Source: CADEEN01 sp963783785 (lineage in GTDB: Bacteria; Pseudomonadota; Gammaproteobacteria; Burkholderiales; Burkholderiaceae_C). From it: a stretch of 64,000 nucleotides of DNA. The number at the start of each line of letters is the position of its first letter. Position 1 is the stretch's first letter. Of the stretch, positions 47,516-57,414 are shown in pieces. The notes under the pieces are model-generated. The model had not been told where the DNA came from. It saw nothing but the letters and a program-made list of their open reading frames with translations, and searched no databases. Location of the stretch: NCBI GenBank assembly GCA_963783785.1, contig CAWAOQ010000006.1, positions 434,001-498,000 on the forward strand. The letters are read 5' to 3'. A program made the translations under genes and the position numbers.

Positions 47516-48068
47516 TGCCAGAAGTCACACCCACCGCGCTGCCTGGCGTACTGATCCTCGAGCCTAAGGTGTTCACCGACGAACGCGGCTTCTTCATGGA
47601 GAGCTTCAACCAGCGCGCGTTCGACGCCGCGGTCGGCCAGACCGTGACATTCGTGCAGGACAACCACTCGCGCTCGCAGCGCGGCGTGCTGCGCGGGCTG
47701 CACTACCAATTGCCGCCGCATGCCCAGGGCAAGCTGGTGCGCGTGGTGCATGGCAGCGCGTTCGACGTGGCGGTCGACATCCGCCGCGGCTCGCCGACCT
47801 TCGGCCGCTGGGTCGGCGTGACGCTGGATGCCACGAGCCACCGCCAGATGTGGATTCCGCCCGGCTTCGCGCACGGCTTCCTGGCGCTCGAAGACGACAC
47901 GCACTTCCTCTACAAGACCACCGACTACTACGCCCGCGATTGCGAACGCGCGATCGCATGGAACGATCCGGCGATTGCGCATCGATTGGCCCGAACCTCG
48001 GCAGTGCCCCCGTGCTGGCGGCCAAAGACGCCGCCGCTCCGCGCCTAGCCGACGCAGACACCTTCTGA
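47515..48068 (+). CDS. rfbC: dTDP-4-dehydrorhamnose 3,5-epimerase (two frame breaks)
   Basis: Third step of dTDP-rhamnose synthesis, cupin fold. MPEVTPTALPGVLILEPKVF, ERGFFMESFN, VQDNHSRSQRGVLRGLHYQ with the catalytic His, MWIPPGFAHGFLALEDD, YKTTDYYARDCERAIAWND. Near the C-terminus two extra bases occur: after an Ala codon (GCG then C, about 47980) and after a Glu/Asp codon (GAA then C, about 47994-47997). Removing both restores IDWP(E/D)LGSAPVLAAKDA and the stop at 48066-48068, giving 183 residues, the family size. In the literal frame it would end at 48048 with an unrelated tail. Confidence 0.92.
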
Positions 48069-48076
48069 CGCCGCAA

Positions 48077-49531
48077 ATGACACACACCGATCCCCGTTCA
48101 ACCCGTGATCATGGCCGGCGGCAGCGGCACGCGCCTGTGGCCGCTGTCGCGCGCCGGCTACCCGAAGCAGTTCCTGGTGCTGACAGCCGACAACCGCAGC
48201 CTGTTCCAGCAGGCGGTGCAGCGGCTGCAGAGCCTGGCCGCCGACGACATCGCCCTCGCAGCGCCGCTGACCGTCGGCAACGAGGAGCACCGCTTCCTGG
48301 TGCTCGACCAGTTGCGCGAGATCGGCGGCGACCCGGGCACCGTGGTGTTGGAGCCCTGCGCCCGCAACACCGCACCGGCCATGACCCTGGCCGCTCTGCA
48401 GGCGATCGAAGGCAGCGCCGACCCGGTGCTGGTGGTGGTGGCGGCCGACCACACGATGGCCGACCTGCGGCGCCTTCACGCGAGCCCTGCAGGCGGCCGT
48501 TCGCGAGGCGGCAGCGCGGCGCGATCGTCGTGCTCGGCATCACACCCGACCGGCCCGAAACCGGCTACGGCTACATCCGGAGCGCGGCCGACGGCGCCGG
48601 CGCTGCGCGGGTCGAGCAGTTCGTCGAGAAGCCCGACCTCGCCACCGCCGAACGCTACCTGGCCGACGGCCACTACAGCTGGAACAGCGGCATGTTCGTC
48701 GTGCGCGCCTCGGTGTGGCTGGCCGCGCTGGAGCACTTCCGCCCCGATATCGCCGCGGCCACGCGCAAAGCCTGGGCCGCGCGCAGCACCGACGCGCGCT
48801 TCGTGCGCCCCGGCAAGGCCGAGTTCGCCGCGGTGCCGGCCGAATCGGTGGACTACGCGGTGATGGAACGCTGCCCCGGCAGCGCCTTCGACATCCGCAT
48901 GGTGCCGCTGGCCGCCGGCTGGAACGACCTCGGCGCCTGGGACGCCGTATGGCAGGTGGCCGAGAAGGACGCCGCCGGCAACGCCGCGCTCGGCGACGCG
49001 ATGGTGCACGACAGCCGCAACACCCTGGTGCACGCCACCAGCCGCCTCGTCGGCGTGGTCGGCGTGCAGGACGTGATGGTGATCGAGACGCCCGACGCCG
49101 TGCTGGTGGCCGACCGTGCGCGCAGCCAGGACGTGAAGAAGATCGTCGCCACGCTCGAAGCGCCAGGGTCGCGCCGAGAAGACCTTGCACCGCAAGGTGC
49201 ACCGCCCCTGGGGCTGGTACGACAGCATCGACGCCGGGCCGCGCTTTCAGGTCAAGCGCATCCTGGTCAAGCCCGGTGCGAGCCGCTCAGCCTGCAGATG
49301 CACCACCACCGCGCCGAGCACTGGATCGTGGTCAGCGGCACCGCCGAGGTGACCAATGGCGAGCAGGTGATCATGCTGAGCGAGAATCAGAGCACCTACA
49401 TCCCGCTCGGCCAGACGCACCGCCTGGCCAACCCCGGCAAGGTGCCGCTGGAGATCATCGAGGTGCAGTCGGGCACGTACCTCGGCGAGGACGACATCGT
49501 GCGTTTCGAGGACACCTACGGCCGCAAGTGA
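48077..49531 (+). CDS. manC: Mannose-1-phosphate guanylyltransferase/mannose-6-phosphate isomerase (several frame breaks)
   Basis: Bifunctional type II enzyme making GDP-mannose. N-terminal nucleotidyltransferase domain: VIMAGGSGTRLWPLSRAGYP, ADDIALAAPLTVGNEEHRFL, FVEKPDLATAERYLADG, FVRPGKAEFAAVPAESVDYA. C-terminal cupin isomerase domain: HRPWGWYDSIDAGPRFQVKR, LSLQMHHHRAEHWIVVSG, ENQSTYIPLGQTHRLANPGK. Breaks: near 48095; 48470-48471 (Arg CGG plus C); 48519-48520 (Arg CGG plus C); 49162-49163 (Ala GCG plus C); about 49286 (one base missing after CG). All resolved ones are third-position events. Repaired length about 483 residues is normal. Confidence 0.9.
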   Translation: MTHTDPRSTRDHGRRQRHAPVAAVARRLPEAVPGADSRQPQPVPAGGAAAAEPGRRRHRPRSAADRRQRGAPLPGARPVARDRRRPGHRGVGALRPQHRTGHDPGRSAGDRRQRRPGAGGGGGRPHDGRPAAPSREPCRRPFARRQRGAIVVLGITPDRPETGYGYIRSAADGAGAARVEQFVEKPDLATAERYLADGHYSWNSGMFVVRASVWLAALEHFRPDIAAATRKAWAARSTDARFVRPGKAEFAAVPAESVDYAVMERCPGSAFDIRMVPLAAGWNDLGAWDAVWQVAEKDAAGNAALGDAMVHDSRNTLVHATSRLVGVVGVQDVMVIETPDAVLVADRARSQDVKKIVATLEAPGSRREDLAPQGAPPLGLVRQHRRRAALSGQAHPGQARCEPLSLQMHHHRAEHWIVVSGTAEVTNGEQVIMLSENQSTYIPLGQTHRLANPGKVPLEIIEVQSGTYLGEDDIVRFEDTYGRK

Positions 49532-49642
49532 GCTCGGCTGAGCCATGCAGTGCGGCGCGTCTGGCACCCGCCATCGTGTCCTGCTTCGCATCCGGGGCCG
49601 TGCCAACCCCGGCGAACGGATTCCATGAATTACACTTACGTG

Positions 49643-49655
49643 TTCAACGATTGAA
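49643..49655. promoter_or_regulatory. Small palindrome upstream of the MarR-type gene
   Basis: TTCAA-CGA-TTGAA, a perfect 5-bp inverted repeat with a 3-bp spacer, 15 bp before the regulator start and within an AT-rich stretch (49620-49670) that contrasts with the surrounding GC-rich sequence. Position and symmetry suit an operator for autoregulation by the adjacent winged-helix protein. No supporting second copy was found. Confidence 0.3.
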
Positions 49656-49670
49656 ACTGTCAAGTTGGCA

Positions 49671-50027
49671 ATGGACCTCGAGCCCTCGAATGGCGATGTC
49701 GACTCGGCTCGCCTCGCAGCACTGCGCCTGCTGGCGCGCCAGCGAGACTGTTCACAGCGCGAGCTGTCGCAAGCACTCGGCGTCAGCCTCGGCAAGACCC
49801 ACTACGTGTTGCACGCGTTGCTGGATAAGGGCCTGCTCAAGGTGCGGAACTTTCGGCGCAGCGACAAGAAGGTCGCGTATGCCTACGTCCTGACCCCGCG
49901 CGGCATGAACGAGAAACTGCGCATGACACGCGCCTTCCTGCTGCGCAAGGAAGCCGAGTTCGACACTCTGCGCCACACCATCGACTCTCTGCGCACAGAG
50001 TTGAGCGGCGAAGGTGATGGCACGTGA
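49671..50027 (+). CDS. MarR family EPS-associated transcriptional regulator
   Basis: 118-residue winged-helix protein from MDLEPSNGDVDSARLAALRL; a TTG two codons upstream is possible. The helix-turn-helix reads CSQRELSQALGVSLGKTHYV and the wing LHALLDKGLLKVRNFRRSDKK, with VLTPRGMNEKLRMTRAFLL and a C-terminal coiled segment. This matches the small family of MarR-like regulators found next to exopolysaccharide gene clusters. It sits between manC and the nonulosonate genes and probably controls the locus. Confidence 0.8.
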   Translation: MDLEPSNGDVDSARLAALRLLARQRDCSQRELSQALGVSLGKTHYVLHALLDKGLLKVRNFRRSDKKVAYAYVLTPRGMNEKLRMTRAFLLRKEAEFDTLRHTIDSLRTELSGEGDGT

Positions 50028-50111
50028 GGCGAGCTCCCACCTCCGACTCTCGCGCCTGGCGGCCGCAGCGCCTCACCCCGCCGGCTGCCAAACCCGACAT
50101 CCATCGCGCCT

Positions 50112-50468
50112 ATGCACATCCCTTGCCCGCCTATCGTCGATTGCAAGATCCGCGTCGCCTTGGTCGGTTGCGGACGCCTCGCCGACAACCACGCGAAGGC
50201 GATCAACATTCATGCTGCGCGCTGCAAACTCGCGACGTCTGCGATGTCTACTTGGAAGCGCTGGCCGCAGCGGGAGCAGGAATGGCCATCCACTGGCCAG
50301 AGCCGTTGCACCATCAGCCGGCCGATGCCATCGACCACCCGGCCGGCGTGACAGCGAGCGAGACGGTCCTAAGCCTGCCGATGAGCGCAGACCTCTCGGC
50401 GGGTGACCAGCAGCGCAGGAATCGATGCCATCGTCGCCTCGCTGCGCGCTTTCCGACCCTTAGCCTGA
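50112..50468 (+). pseudogene. Fused remnant: MocA-type oxidoreductase N-terminus joined to DegT aminotransferase C-terminus
   Basis: About the first 45 codons match the NAD-binding start of a Gfo/Idh/MocA oxidoreductase (IRVALVGCGRLADNHAKAIN, then AARCKLATVCDV after restoring one base). From about 50245 the sequence becomes the end of a DegT/DnrJ/EryC1 aminotransferase: YLEALAAAGAGMAIHWPEPL, HHQPA, ETVLSLPMSADLSAGDQQR, and after an Arg doublet (AG with G and A) IDAIVASLRAFRPLA and a stop at 50466-50468. This is what remains if everything from inside a wbpB-like gene to inside a wbpE-like gene were lost. In diacetamido-mannuronate or -glucuronate clusters these genes flank a wbpD acetyltransferase. 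It may be real, or a consensus collapse like rfbA. Confidence 0.65.
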
Positions 50469-50518
50469 CCAAGCTGCGCAGGATTCGTCCCTAGCAACGG
50501 CCGCTCACCTAGCCCACC

Positions 50519-51540
50519 ATGAAGCTGCAAGGCAAGAAGATCCTCGTCACCGGCGCCGACGGCTTCATCGGCTCCCACCTGACCGAGGCGCTGGTGCGCG
50601 CGGGCCACGACGTGCGCGCCTTCGTCTTCTACAACTCGCTTCAATTCCTGGGGCTGGCTCGACGAGCTCGACCCGCGACGTCGCGGCGACATTCGAGGTC
50701 TTCGCCGGCGACATCCGCGACCCGCACGGCGTGCGCACGGCGATGAAGGGCTGCGACGTCGTCTTGCATCTCGCCGCGCTGATCGCCATCCCCTACTCCT
50801 ATCACTCGCCCGACACCTACGTCGACACCAACGTCAAGGGCACGCTGAACGTCGTGCAGGCGGCGCGCGAGCTCGGGCGTCGAGCGCGTCGTCCACACCT
50901 CCACCAGCGAGGTCTACGGCACGGCGCGCTTCGTGCCGATCACCGAGGAGCATCCGCTGCAGGGCCAGTCGCCCTACTCGGCCACGCAAGATCGGCGCCG
51001 ACCAGATCGCGCTGTCCTTCTACGCGTCCTTCGGCACGCCGGTGGCGGTCATCCGGCCGTTCAACACCTACGGCCCGCGGCAGTCGGCGCGCGCGGTGAT
51101 CCCGACCATCATCACGCAGATCGCCAGCGGGCGCAGCGCAGATCAAGCTCGGCGCGCTGCACCCGACGCGCGACTTCAACTTCGTCGCCGACACGGTGCG
51201 CGGCTTCATCGCCGTCGCCGAGTCGCGACGACGCCGTCGGCGAGGTCATCAACATCGGCAGCAACTTCGAAATCTCGCATCGGCGACACGGCGCAGCTGA
51301 TCGCCGAGGTGATGGGCGAGCGAGATCGAGATCGAGACGCGACGAGCAGCGCCTGCGCCCGGAGACGAGCGAAGTCGAGCGGCTGTGGGCCGACAACACG
51401 CAAGGCGCCGCGACTGCTCGGCTGGGAGCCGCAGTACGGCGGGCGGGACGGCTTCCGGCGCGGGCTCGCGCGAGACCGTCGCGTGGTTCGCCGACCCGGC
51501 CAACCTCGCGCGCTACAAGGCCGACATCTACAACATCTGA
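50519..51540 (+). CDS. legB: LegB-type NAD-dependent 4,6-dehydratase (about 11 frame breaks)
   Basis: Extended SDR acting on UDP-GlcNAc, first step toward legionaminic acid. MKLQGKKILVTGADGFIGSH gives the nucleotide loop. After repair the family-specific YNSFNSWGWLDELDP appears, then VVLHLAALIAIPYSYHSPDT, VVHTSTSEVYGTARFVPITE, SPYSATKIGADQIALSFYAS (Tyr-Lys pair) and IRPFNTYGPRQSARAVIPTI. Breaks include 50638-50639 (Ser TCG plus C), 50877-50878 (Gly GGG plus C), 50986-50987 (Thr ACG plus C). Nearly all are one extra C after a codon ending in G. Repaired length about 336 residues. Stop overlaps the probable legC start. Confidence 0.85.
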
Positions 51541-52739
51541 TGCCGCGACGCTGACGCATCCGCATGCGGCGCTCGCCGCGATCCGGCAGGTCTGCCGCGT
51601 CGCACCGGCGCGGCGCCGTCGCCCTGCACGAGCCCGAGCTTCGCCGGCAACGAATGGGCCTACGTGAAGGAGTGCCTCGACACCGGCTGGGTCTCGTCCG
51701 TCGGCAAGTATCGTCGACCGCTTCGAGCGCGAGCTCGCCGCACTACACCGGCGCGACACATGCGGTGGCGTCGTCAACGGCACGGCGGCGCTGCACGTCG
51801 TGCCTGCTGCTCGCCGGCGTGCGGCCGGGCGACGAGGTCCTGGTGCCCGCGCTGACCTTCGTCGCGACCGCCAACGCCGTCGCCTACTGCGGCGCCGACG
51901 CCGCATTTCGTGGACAGCGAGGCCGCGCACGCTCGGGCATGGATCCCGCGCAAGCTCGACGACTACCTCGCACGAGATCGCCGAAGTGCGCGGCGAGGGC
52001 TGCTTCAACCAGCGCGACCGGCGCGCCGATCCGCGCCGCTGGTGCCGATGCACACCTTCGGCCATCCCGTGCGACCTCGACGCGCTCGCCGACGTCTGCG
52101 CGCGCTACGGCATCGCCCTGGTCGAGGACGCGGCCGAGTCGCTCGGCTCGCTCTACCAGGCCGCCACACGGGCACCTCGGCCGCTGTCGGCGCTCAGCTT
52201 CAACGGCAACAAGATCATCACCACCGGCGGCGGCGGCGCGATCCTCACCAACGACGCGGAGCTCGGCCAGCCGCGCCAAGCACCTCACGACCACGGCCGA
52301 GCGCCGCACCGCTGGGCTTCGTGCACGACGAGGTCGGCTACAACTACCGCCTGCCCAATATCAACGCGGCGCTGGGCTGCGCGCAGCTCGAGCAGCTGCC
52401 CGGCTTCATCGAGCGCAAGCGGGCGCTGGCCGAGCGCTACCGCGACGGCTTCGCCGGCGTGGCCGGGCGTGCGCTTCTTCGCGCGAACCGGCCGGCACGA
52501 CGAGCAACTACTGGCTCAACGCGATCGCTGCTCGACGCCGAGCACGCGGCCGTGCGCGACGACCTCCTCGAGGCGCTGCAACGACGGCGGCATCATGGCG
52601 CGGCCGGTCTGGACGCTGATGCACCGGCTGCCGATGTACCGGACTGCCCGCGCATGGACCTGGCGGTGGCCGAGGACATCGAGGCGCGCCTCGATCAACA
52701 TCCCGAGCAGCGCCGACCTGGGCGGCGAGCCGTGGCTGA
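51540..52739 (+). CDS. legC: LegC-type aminotransferase (many frame breaks)
   Basis: PLP-dependent DegT/DnrJ/EryC1 enzyme that aminates the UDP-4-keto sugar made by LegB. Readable segments across frames: LHEPSFAGNEWAYVKECLDT followed by GWVSSVGKYVDRFE (the LegC hallmark), EVLVPALTFVATANAVAYCG, MHTFGHP, CARYGIALVEDAAESLGSLY, the PLP-lysine motif LSFNGNKIITTGGGGAILTN, FVHDEVGYNYRLPNINAALG and IERKRALAERYRDGFAGV, MARPVWTLMHRLPMY. ATG at 51540 overlapping the legB stop is the likeliest start; 51564 is possible. Breaks every 30-90 bp. Stop around 52737-52739, overlapping the next gene's GTG. Confidence 0.82.
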
Positions 52740-53889
52740 GCGCAGGATCTGCGTCGTCACCGGCAGCCGCGCCGATACGGCCTGCTGCACTGGGTGATGA
52801 AGGAAATTCGCGCCGACGCCGGACGCTCGGCTGCAGGTCGTGGCCACCGGCATGCACCTGTCCCCGGAGTTCGGCCTGACCTACGAGACGATCGAGGCCG
52901 ACGGTTTCGCCATCGACGCCAAGGTGGAGATGCTGCTGTCGAGCGACACGCCGGTCGGCGATTGCGAAGTCGATGGGACTGGGCGTGATCGGCTTTGCCG
53001 ACGCCTTGACCGGCTGCGCCCGGACATCGTGCTGGTGCTCGGCGACCGCTTCGAGATCCTGGCTGCGGCGCAGGCCGCGCTGGTGGCGCGGATTCCGGTC
53101 GCGCACATCGCCGGCGGCGAGACCACCGAAGGCGCCTTCGACGAGGCGATCCGCCACGCCATCACCAAGATGGCGCACCTGCATTTCGTCGACGAACGAG
53201 ACTGCCGCGCGCCGCGTGCGCCAGCTCGGCGAGGACCCGGAGCGTGTTCAACGTCGGCGGCCCGGGCTCGACACCATCAAGCGGCTGCAGCTGCTGACCG
53301 CGATGAGCTGGAGCGGCGCTCGGCTTCCCGCTCGGACAGCGCAACCTGCTCGTGACCTTCCATCCGGTGACGCTGGAGACCGGCCGCCGGCGCAGCTCCA
53401 GATGCGCGAGCTGCTGGCGGCGCTCGACGCCTGGCCGGACGACGTCGGAATCGTCTTCACCTGCCCAATGCCGATACCGGCGGCCGCGCGATCGTCGCCT
53501 GATCGAGGCGTTCGTCGCGCCGCGCACGCCGACGCGGCAAGGCATTCGCCTCGCTGGGCCAGTGCGCTATCTGAGCCTGATGGCGCAGGTCGACGCGGTG
53601 GTCGGCAACTCCTCCAGCGGCCTCTTCGAGGCGCCGCGCTCGGCAGCCGACCGTCAACATCGGCGACCGCCAGCAGGGCCGGCTGCGCGCGGCCTCGGTC
53701 GTCCATGCGACGCCCGAGCCGCGACGGCGATCGCGGCGGCCATCGCGCGGCGCTTGCCTCGACTGCGTCGCGGCGTGCAACCCCTACGGCGACGGCCACA
53801 GCGCGGCGCGGATCGCGCGACTGCCTCAAGCGCAGTCGCCGACCTCCGCGGCGCTGCTGAAGAAGCACTTCTTCGACATCCGCCCATGA
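52732..53889 (+). CDS. legG: NeuC/LegG-type UDP-sugar hydrolysing 2-epimerase (many frame breaks)
   Basis: Hydrolyses the UDP-diacetamido sugar and inverts C2 to release 2,4-diacetamido-2,4,6-trideoxymannose, the precursor of legionaminic acid. GTG start gives VAERRICVVTGSRADYG. Then MHLSPEFGLTYETIEADGF, VEMLLSSDTPVG, IAKSMGLGVIGFADAL, LRPDIVLVLGDRFEILAAAQ, IPVAHIAGGETTEGAFDEAI, RHAITKMAHLHFV, VTFHPVTLE, VVGNSSSGLFEAP and a C-terminal STALLKKHFFDIRP-like end. The breaks mix third-base doublets and single third-base losses. Stop overlaps legI (ATGA). Chosen as LegG over sialic-acid NeuC because of the LegB/LegC neighbours. Confidence 0.82.
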
Positions 53890-54972
53890 GCACTGACTAA
53901 CCGCGTCTTGGTCATCGCCGAGGCGGGCGTCAACCACAACGGCTCGCTCGACATGGCGCTCCAACTGGTCGACGTGGCGGCCGAGGCCGGCGCCGACGTG
54001 GTCAAGTTCCAGACCTTCAAGGCCGACGCGCTCGTGAGCGCCGGCGCGCGCCGAAGGCGGACTACCAGGTAGCACGACCGGCGCGGACGAGTCCAGCTCG
54101 AGATGCTCCGCAAGCTGGAGCTCGACGAGGCCGCACCACGAGCGCTGATCGCGCACTGTCGCGCGCGGCATCGAGTTCCTCTCGACGCCATTCGACGCCG
54201 GAGAGCCTCGAGTTCCTCGCGGACGCTGCGGCATCCGGCGCATCAAGCTCCCGTCGGGCGAGATCACCAACGGCCCGCTTCTGCTGCACGCCGCGCGGCT
54301 CCGAAAGCCCGTCATCCTGTCGACGGGCATGAGCACGCTCGACGAGATCGAGCAGGCGCTCGGCGTCCTCGCCTTCGGCCTGACGCGGGACGCCGAGCCC
54401 GCCGCCGTGGCCTTCGAGCGCTGCCTTCGCAGCGCCGACGGGCGAGCGCGCGCTCGCGCGAACAGGTCACGCTGCTCCACTGCACCACCGAGTATCCGGC
54501 GCCGCTTGGCGGAGGTCAATCTGCGCGCGATGGATACGCTGCGGCGCGCCTTCGGCCTGCCGGTCGGCTACTCGGACCACACCCGGGCATCACGGTCTCG
54601 TCGCCGCCGTGGCCCGCGGCGCGACGTGATCGAGAAGCACTTCACGCTGGACCGCTCGCTGCCCGGGCCGGACCACGCGGCCTCGCTGGAGCCCGACGAA
54701 CTGAAGCGATGGTCGCGCGCATCCGCGACGTCGAGCTAGCGCTCGGCGGCGGAGCAAGCGGCCCGCGCCTTCGGGAGCTGGGCAATCGCGCCGGTGGCGC
54801 GCAAGGAGCCTGGTGGCGGCGCGCGGCCGATCCGGGCGGGTGAGGCCTTCAGCGCCGAAACGCTCGCGGGTCAAGCGGCCAGGCGACGGGCATCAGCCCC
54901 ATCCGGTACTGGGAATGCTTGGCCAGCCCGCGCACCGCGACTACGCCGGCCGACGAGGTGCTCGAGGCATGA
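53886..54972 (+). CDS. legI: NeuB/LegI-type N,N'-diacetyllegionaminate synthase (many frame breaks)
   Basis: Condenses the trideoxymannose with phosphoenolpyruvate to the nine-carbon nonulosonic acid. N-terminal TIM barrel: RVLVIAEAGVNHNGSLDMAL, AAEAGADVVKFQTFKADALV, LRKLELDEAA, GIEFLSTPFD, IKLPSGEITNGPLLLHAARL, KPVILSTGMSTLDEIEQAL, VTLLHCTTEYPAPL, AFGLPVGYSDHT, VIEKHFTLDRSLPGPDHAAS followed by LEPDEL. The C-terminal SAF (antifreeze-like) domain ends with YWEWLGQPAHRDYAADEVLE. A clean example is 53897-53898, where the Asp codon reads GA with both C and T. Repaired length about 360 residues. Stop overlaps the next gene. Confidence 0.85.
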
Positions 54973-55636
54973 GGCCGCCGGTCATCGTCATCGGTGCCGG
55001 CGGCCACGCGCGTGGTATACCGACGCGCTGCTCGCGCGCCGGCGTCGAGACAGTGGTCGGCATCGACCGACGTCGACCCGCGCCTGCCACGGACGGCGGC
55101 TGATGCGGCGTGCCGGTGCTCGGCGGCGACGACGCGGTGCTGGCCGCGCACCCGAAGGACACGATGCGGCCTGGCCAACGGCATCGGCGGCGTGCGTGGT
55201 ACGAGCGGCCCGCGCCAGCCACGTCCGCAGCGACATGCAGGCGCAAGGTTGGGCAGTTCGCCGCTGTGCGTCCACCCGTCCGCGATCGTCTCGCGGTCGC
55301 CCGCATCGGCGAGGGCGTGCAGGTGTTCGCCGGCAGCGTCGTGCAGGCGGGCACCGACACTCGGCGACGAACTCCATCATCAACACCGCGCGCTGTCCGT
55401 CGACCACGACTGCCGGCTCGGCGAGCAGGCCCACATCGCGCCGCGGGCGCATGGTGTGCGGCGCGGTCGAGCTCGGTGAGGGGCTGCCACGTCGGCGCCG
55501 GCGCCGTGCATCCGCCAGGGGCCTGCATCTGGTCGACGGCAGCCGTCGTCGGCGCCGGCGCCGTCGTGCTCGACCGGACGTCCCCGGCGGCGGCAAGCTG
55601 GTCGGCGTGCCGGCGCGACCGATGGAGACCGCCTGA
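54969..55636 (+). CDS. NeuD/PglD-family sugar acetyltransferase, probable LegH (many frame breaks)
   Basis: Left-handed beta-helix acyltransferase with an N-terminal Rossmann-like part: MRPPVIVIGAGGHARVV, DALLARGVETVVGI, VPVLGGDDAVLA. Helix repeats follow: HPSAIVS, IGEGVQVFAGSVVQAGTTLG, DSIINTA, DHDCRLGEQAHIAPGA, VELGEG, HVGAGA, VVGAGAVVL, and KLVGVPARPMET. The PglD/LegH branch N-acetylates the UDP-4-amino sugar made by LegC, the one step otherwise unassigned here, so LegH is the best guess; O-acetylation of the finished acid (NeuD role) is the alternative. About 215 residues repaired. Confidence 0.72.
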
Positions 55637-56703
55637 TGAAGCAGTTGGAAACAGGCCCTGGTCGCGGCCCGACACGCGCATGCCCGAGGCCCTCGCAGGC
55701 GCTCGATCGGGCGCGGCTGCCAGATGGCCCTCGTCGTCGACGACGCAGCGCGCTGCTCGGCACGATCACCGACGGCGACGTGCGGCGAGCGGCATGCTGA
55801 AAGGAATGTGGCTGACCGACCCGTGCCGCGGCGGCGATGAACCCGCAACCGACCGTGCCCGCGGGCGGACGGGCCGCGAGAGATCCTCGCGACGATGCGC
55901 CGACAAGGCATGCACCAGATGCCGCTGCTCGATGCGCAGCGGCCGCGTCTGGGCCTGGAGACGGTCGACGAACTAGCCGGGCGCGGGCCGGAAGCGCGAG
56001 AACTGGGTCGTGCTGATGGCCGGCGGACTGGGCACGCCGCCTGCGGCCCGCTGACGCGCGAGGTGCCCGAAGCCGATGCTCAAGGTGGGCACGCAGGCCG
56101 CTGCTGGAGACCATCCTGCGAGAACTTCGCCGAGGACGGGCTTTCATCGCTTCTAATCTCGGGTCAACTACATGGCCGAGCATGATCGAGGCGTATTTCG
56201 GCGACGGCTAGCGATGCGGGCGTCGAAATCCGGTACCTGCGCGAGACGCGACCAGCTCGGCACCGCCGGCGCGCTGAGCCTGTTGCCCGGAAGCCGCCTG
56301 ACGCCCCTCTGTGTCACCAACGGCGACCTGCTGACCAAGGAGGACTACGGCCAGCTGGTCGACCGCCACGTCGAGGCACGGCGCAACGCGACGATGGCGT
56401 GCGCGACTACGAGATGCAGGTGCCCTTCGGCGTGGTGCGCGAACGCGACGGCCGCATCGCGGCATCGAGGAGAAGCCGGTGCAGCGCTTCGTCGTCAGCG
56501 CCGGCATGTACGTGCTCGCGCCGCAGGTGCTGGACTGGTTCCGCCGGGCACGCTATTTCGACATGCCGTCGCTGTTCGAGGCGATGGTCGAGCGCGGCAT
56601 GCGCACGCGGTTGCCACACCGTCGACGGCTACTGGCTCGACATCGGCCGCCTGCCCGACTACGAGCGCGCCAACGTGCGATTTCACGAAGAGTGTTCCGA
56701 TGA
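55636..56703 (+). CDS. PtmE-like CBS-domain sugar-phosphate nucleotidyltransferase (many frame breaks)
   Basis: Two N-terminal CBS motifs (MKQLET start, MALVVDD, GTITDGDVRR, MRRQGMHQMPLLDAQG) are fused to an NTP_transferase domain (VVLMAGGLGTRLRPLTREVP, MLKVG, LLETILR, NGDLLTKEDYGQLVDRHVEA, YEMQVPFGVVRERDGRI, IEEKPVQRFVVSAGMYVLAP, YFDMPSLFEAMVERGMRT, WLDIGRLPDYERANVRFHEE). The same architecture belongs to Campylobacter PtmE, a glucosamine-1-phosphate guanylyltransferase in the GDP-linked legionaminate route. LegB here would then use a GDP-linked sugar. About 352 residues repaired. Stop overlaps legF. Confidence 0.72.
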
Positions 56704-57381
56704 TCGGACGCGCAAGGTGCTGGCGCTGATCCCGGCGCGCGGCGGCTCCAAGGGCCTGCCCGGCAAGAACATCCTGTCCGCCGGCGGCAGGCCGCTGCTC
56801 GCCTTGGGACCATCGAAGCGCGCGGAAGCTCGCGGTATCGTCGACCGGTTGTCCTGTCCTCCGACGACGATGCCATCATCGCTGCCGCGCCGGCGTGCGG
56901 CTGCGAGGTGCCGTTCCGTGCGGCCGGCTGAACTGGCGACCGACACGCCGCCAGCATCGATCGTGGTCGCTGCACGCGCTACCATCTGCCTGGCTACGAC
57001 TAGCTGGTGCTGCTGCAGCCGACCTCGCCGCTGCGCAGTGCCGGCCGACATCGACGCCGCGTGGAGCGCTTTCGCAAAGCGGTGCGCCGAGCCTGCGTTC
57101 TGTGAGGCCGGACAAACAGAGCCCGTACTGGATGTTGACGATGGCCGCGACGGACGGGTGCAGCACCTATTTCCCGCGTCGGAGGAGTTCCACGCGGCGC
57201 CAGGACGCGCCGCCCATCTTCGCGGCTGAACGGCGCCATCTACGTCGCCCGACGTGCGACTGGCTGCGCCGGGCGGCGATTTCATCAACAGCGGAGACCG
57301 TCGGCCTACGTGATGCCGCCGGAGCGCTCGATCGACATCGATACCGAGCCTGATTTCGAGGCCTTCTGCGCTTCGTCTTAG
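56700..57381 (+). CDS. legF: CMP-nonulosonate cytidylyltransferase, NeuA/LegF type (many frame breaks)
   Basis: Activates legionaminic acid with CTP. KVLALIPARGGSKGLPGKNI is the nucleotide-binding signature; then GGRPLLAW, VDRLVLSSDDDAIIAAA, CGCEVPFR, PAELATDT, WLVLLQPTSPLR, DIDAAW, PAFCEAGQTEPVLD and GAIYVA. The C-terminal aspartate-rich region (VMPPERSIDIDTEPDFEAF) matches the family's metal-binding end. Frame changes every 30-80 bp. Start overlaps the preceding gene; stop about 57379-57381. About 224 residues repaired. Cannot be told from NeuA by sequence alone; the LegBCGI context decides. Confidence 0.82.
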
Positions 57382-57414
57382 AGATTTTTCTCATCGACAA
57401 TCACCCACGACGAC

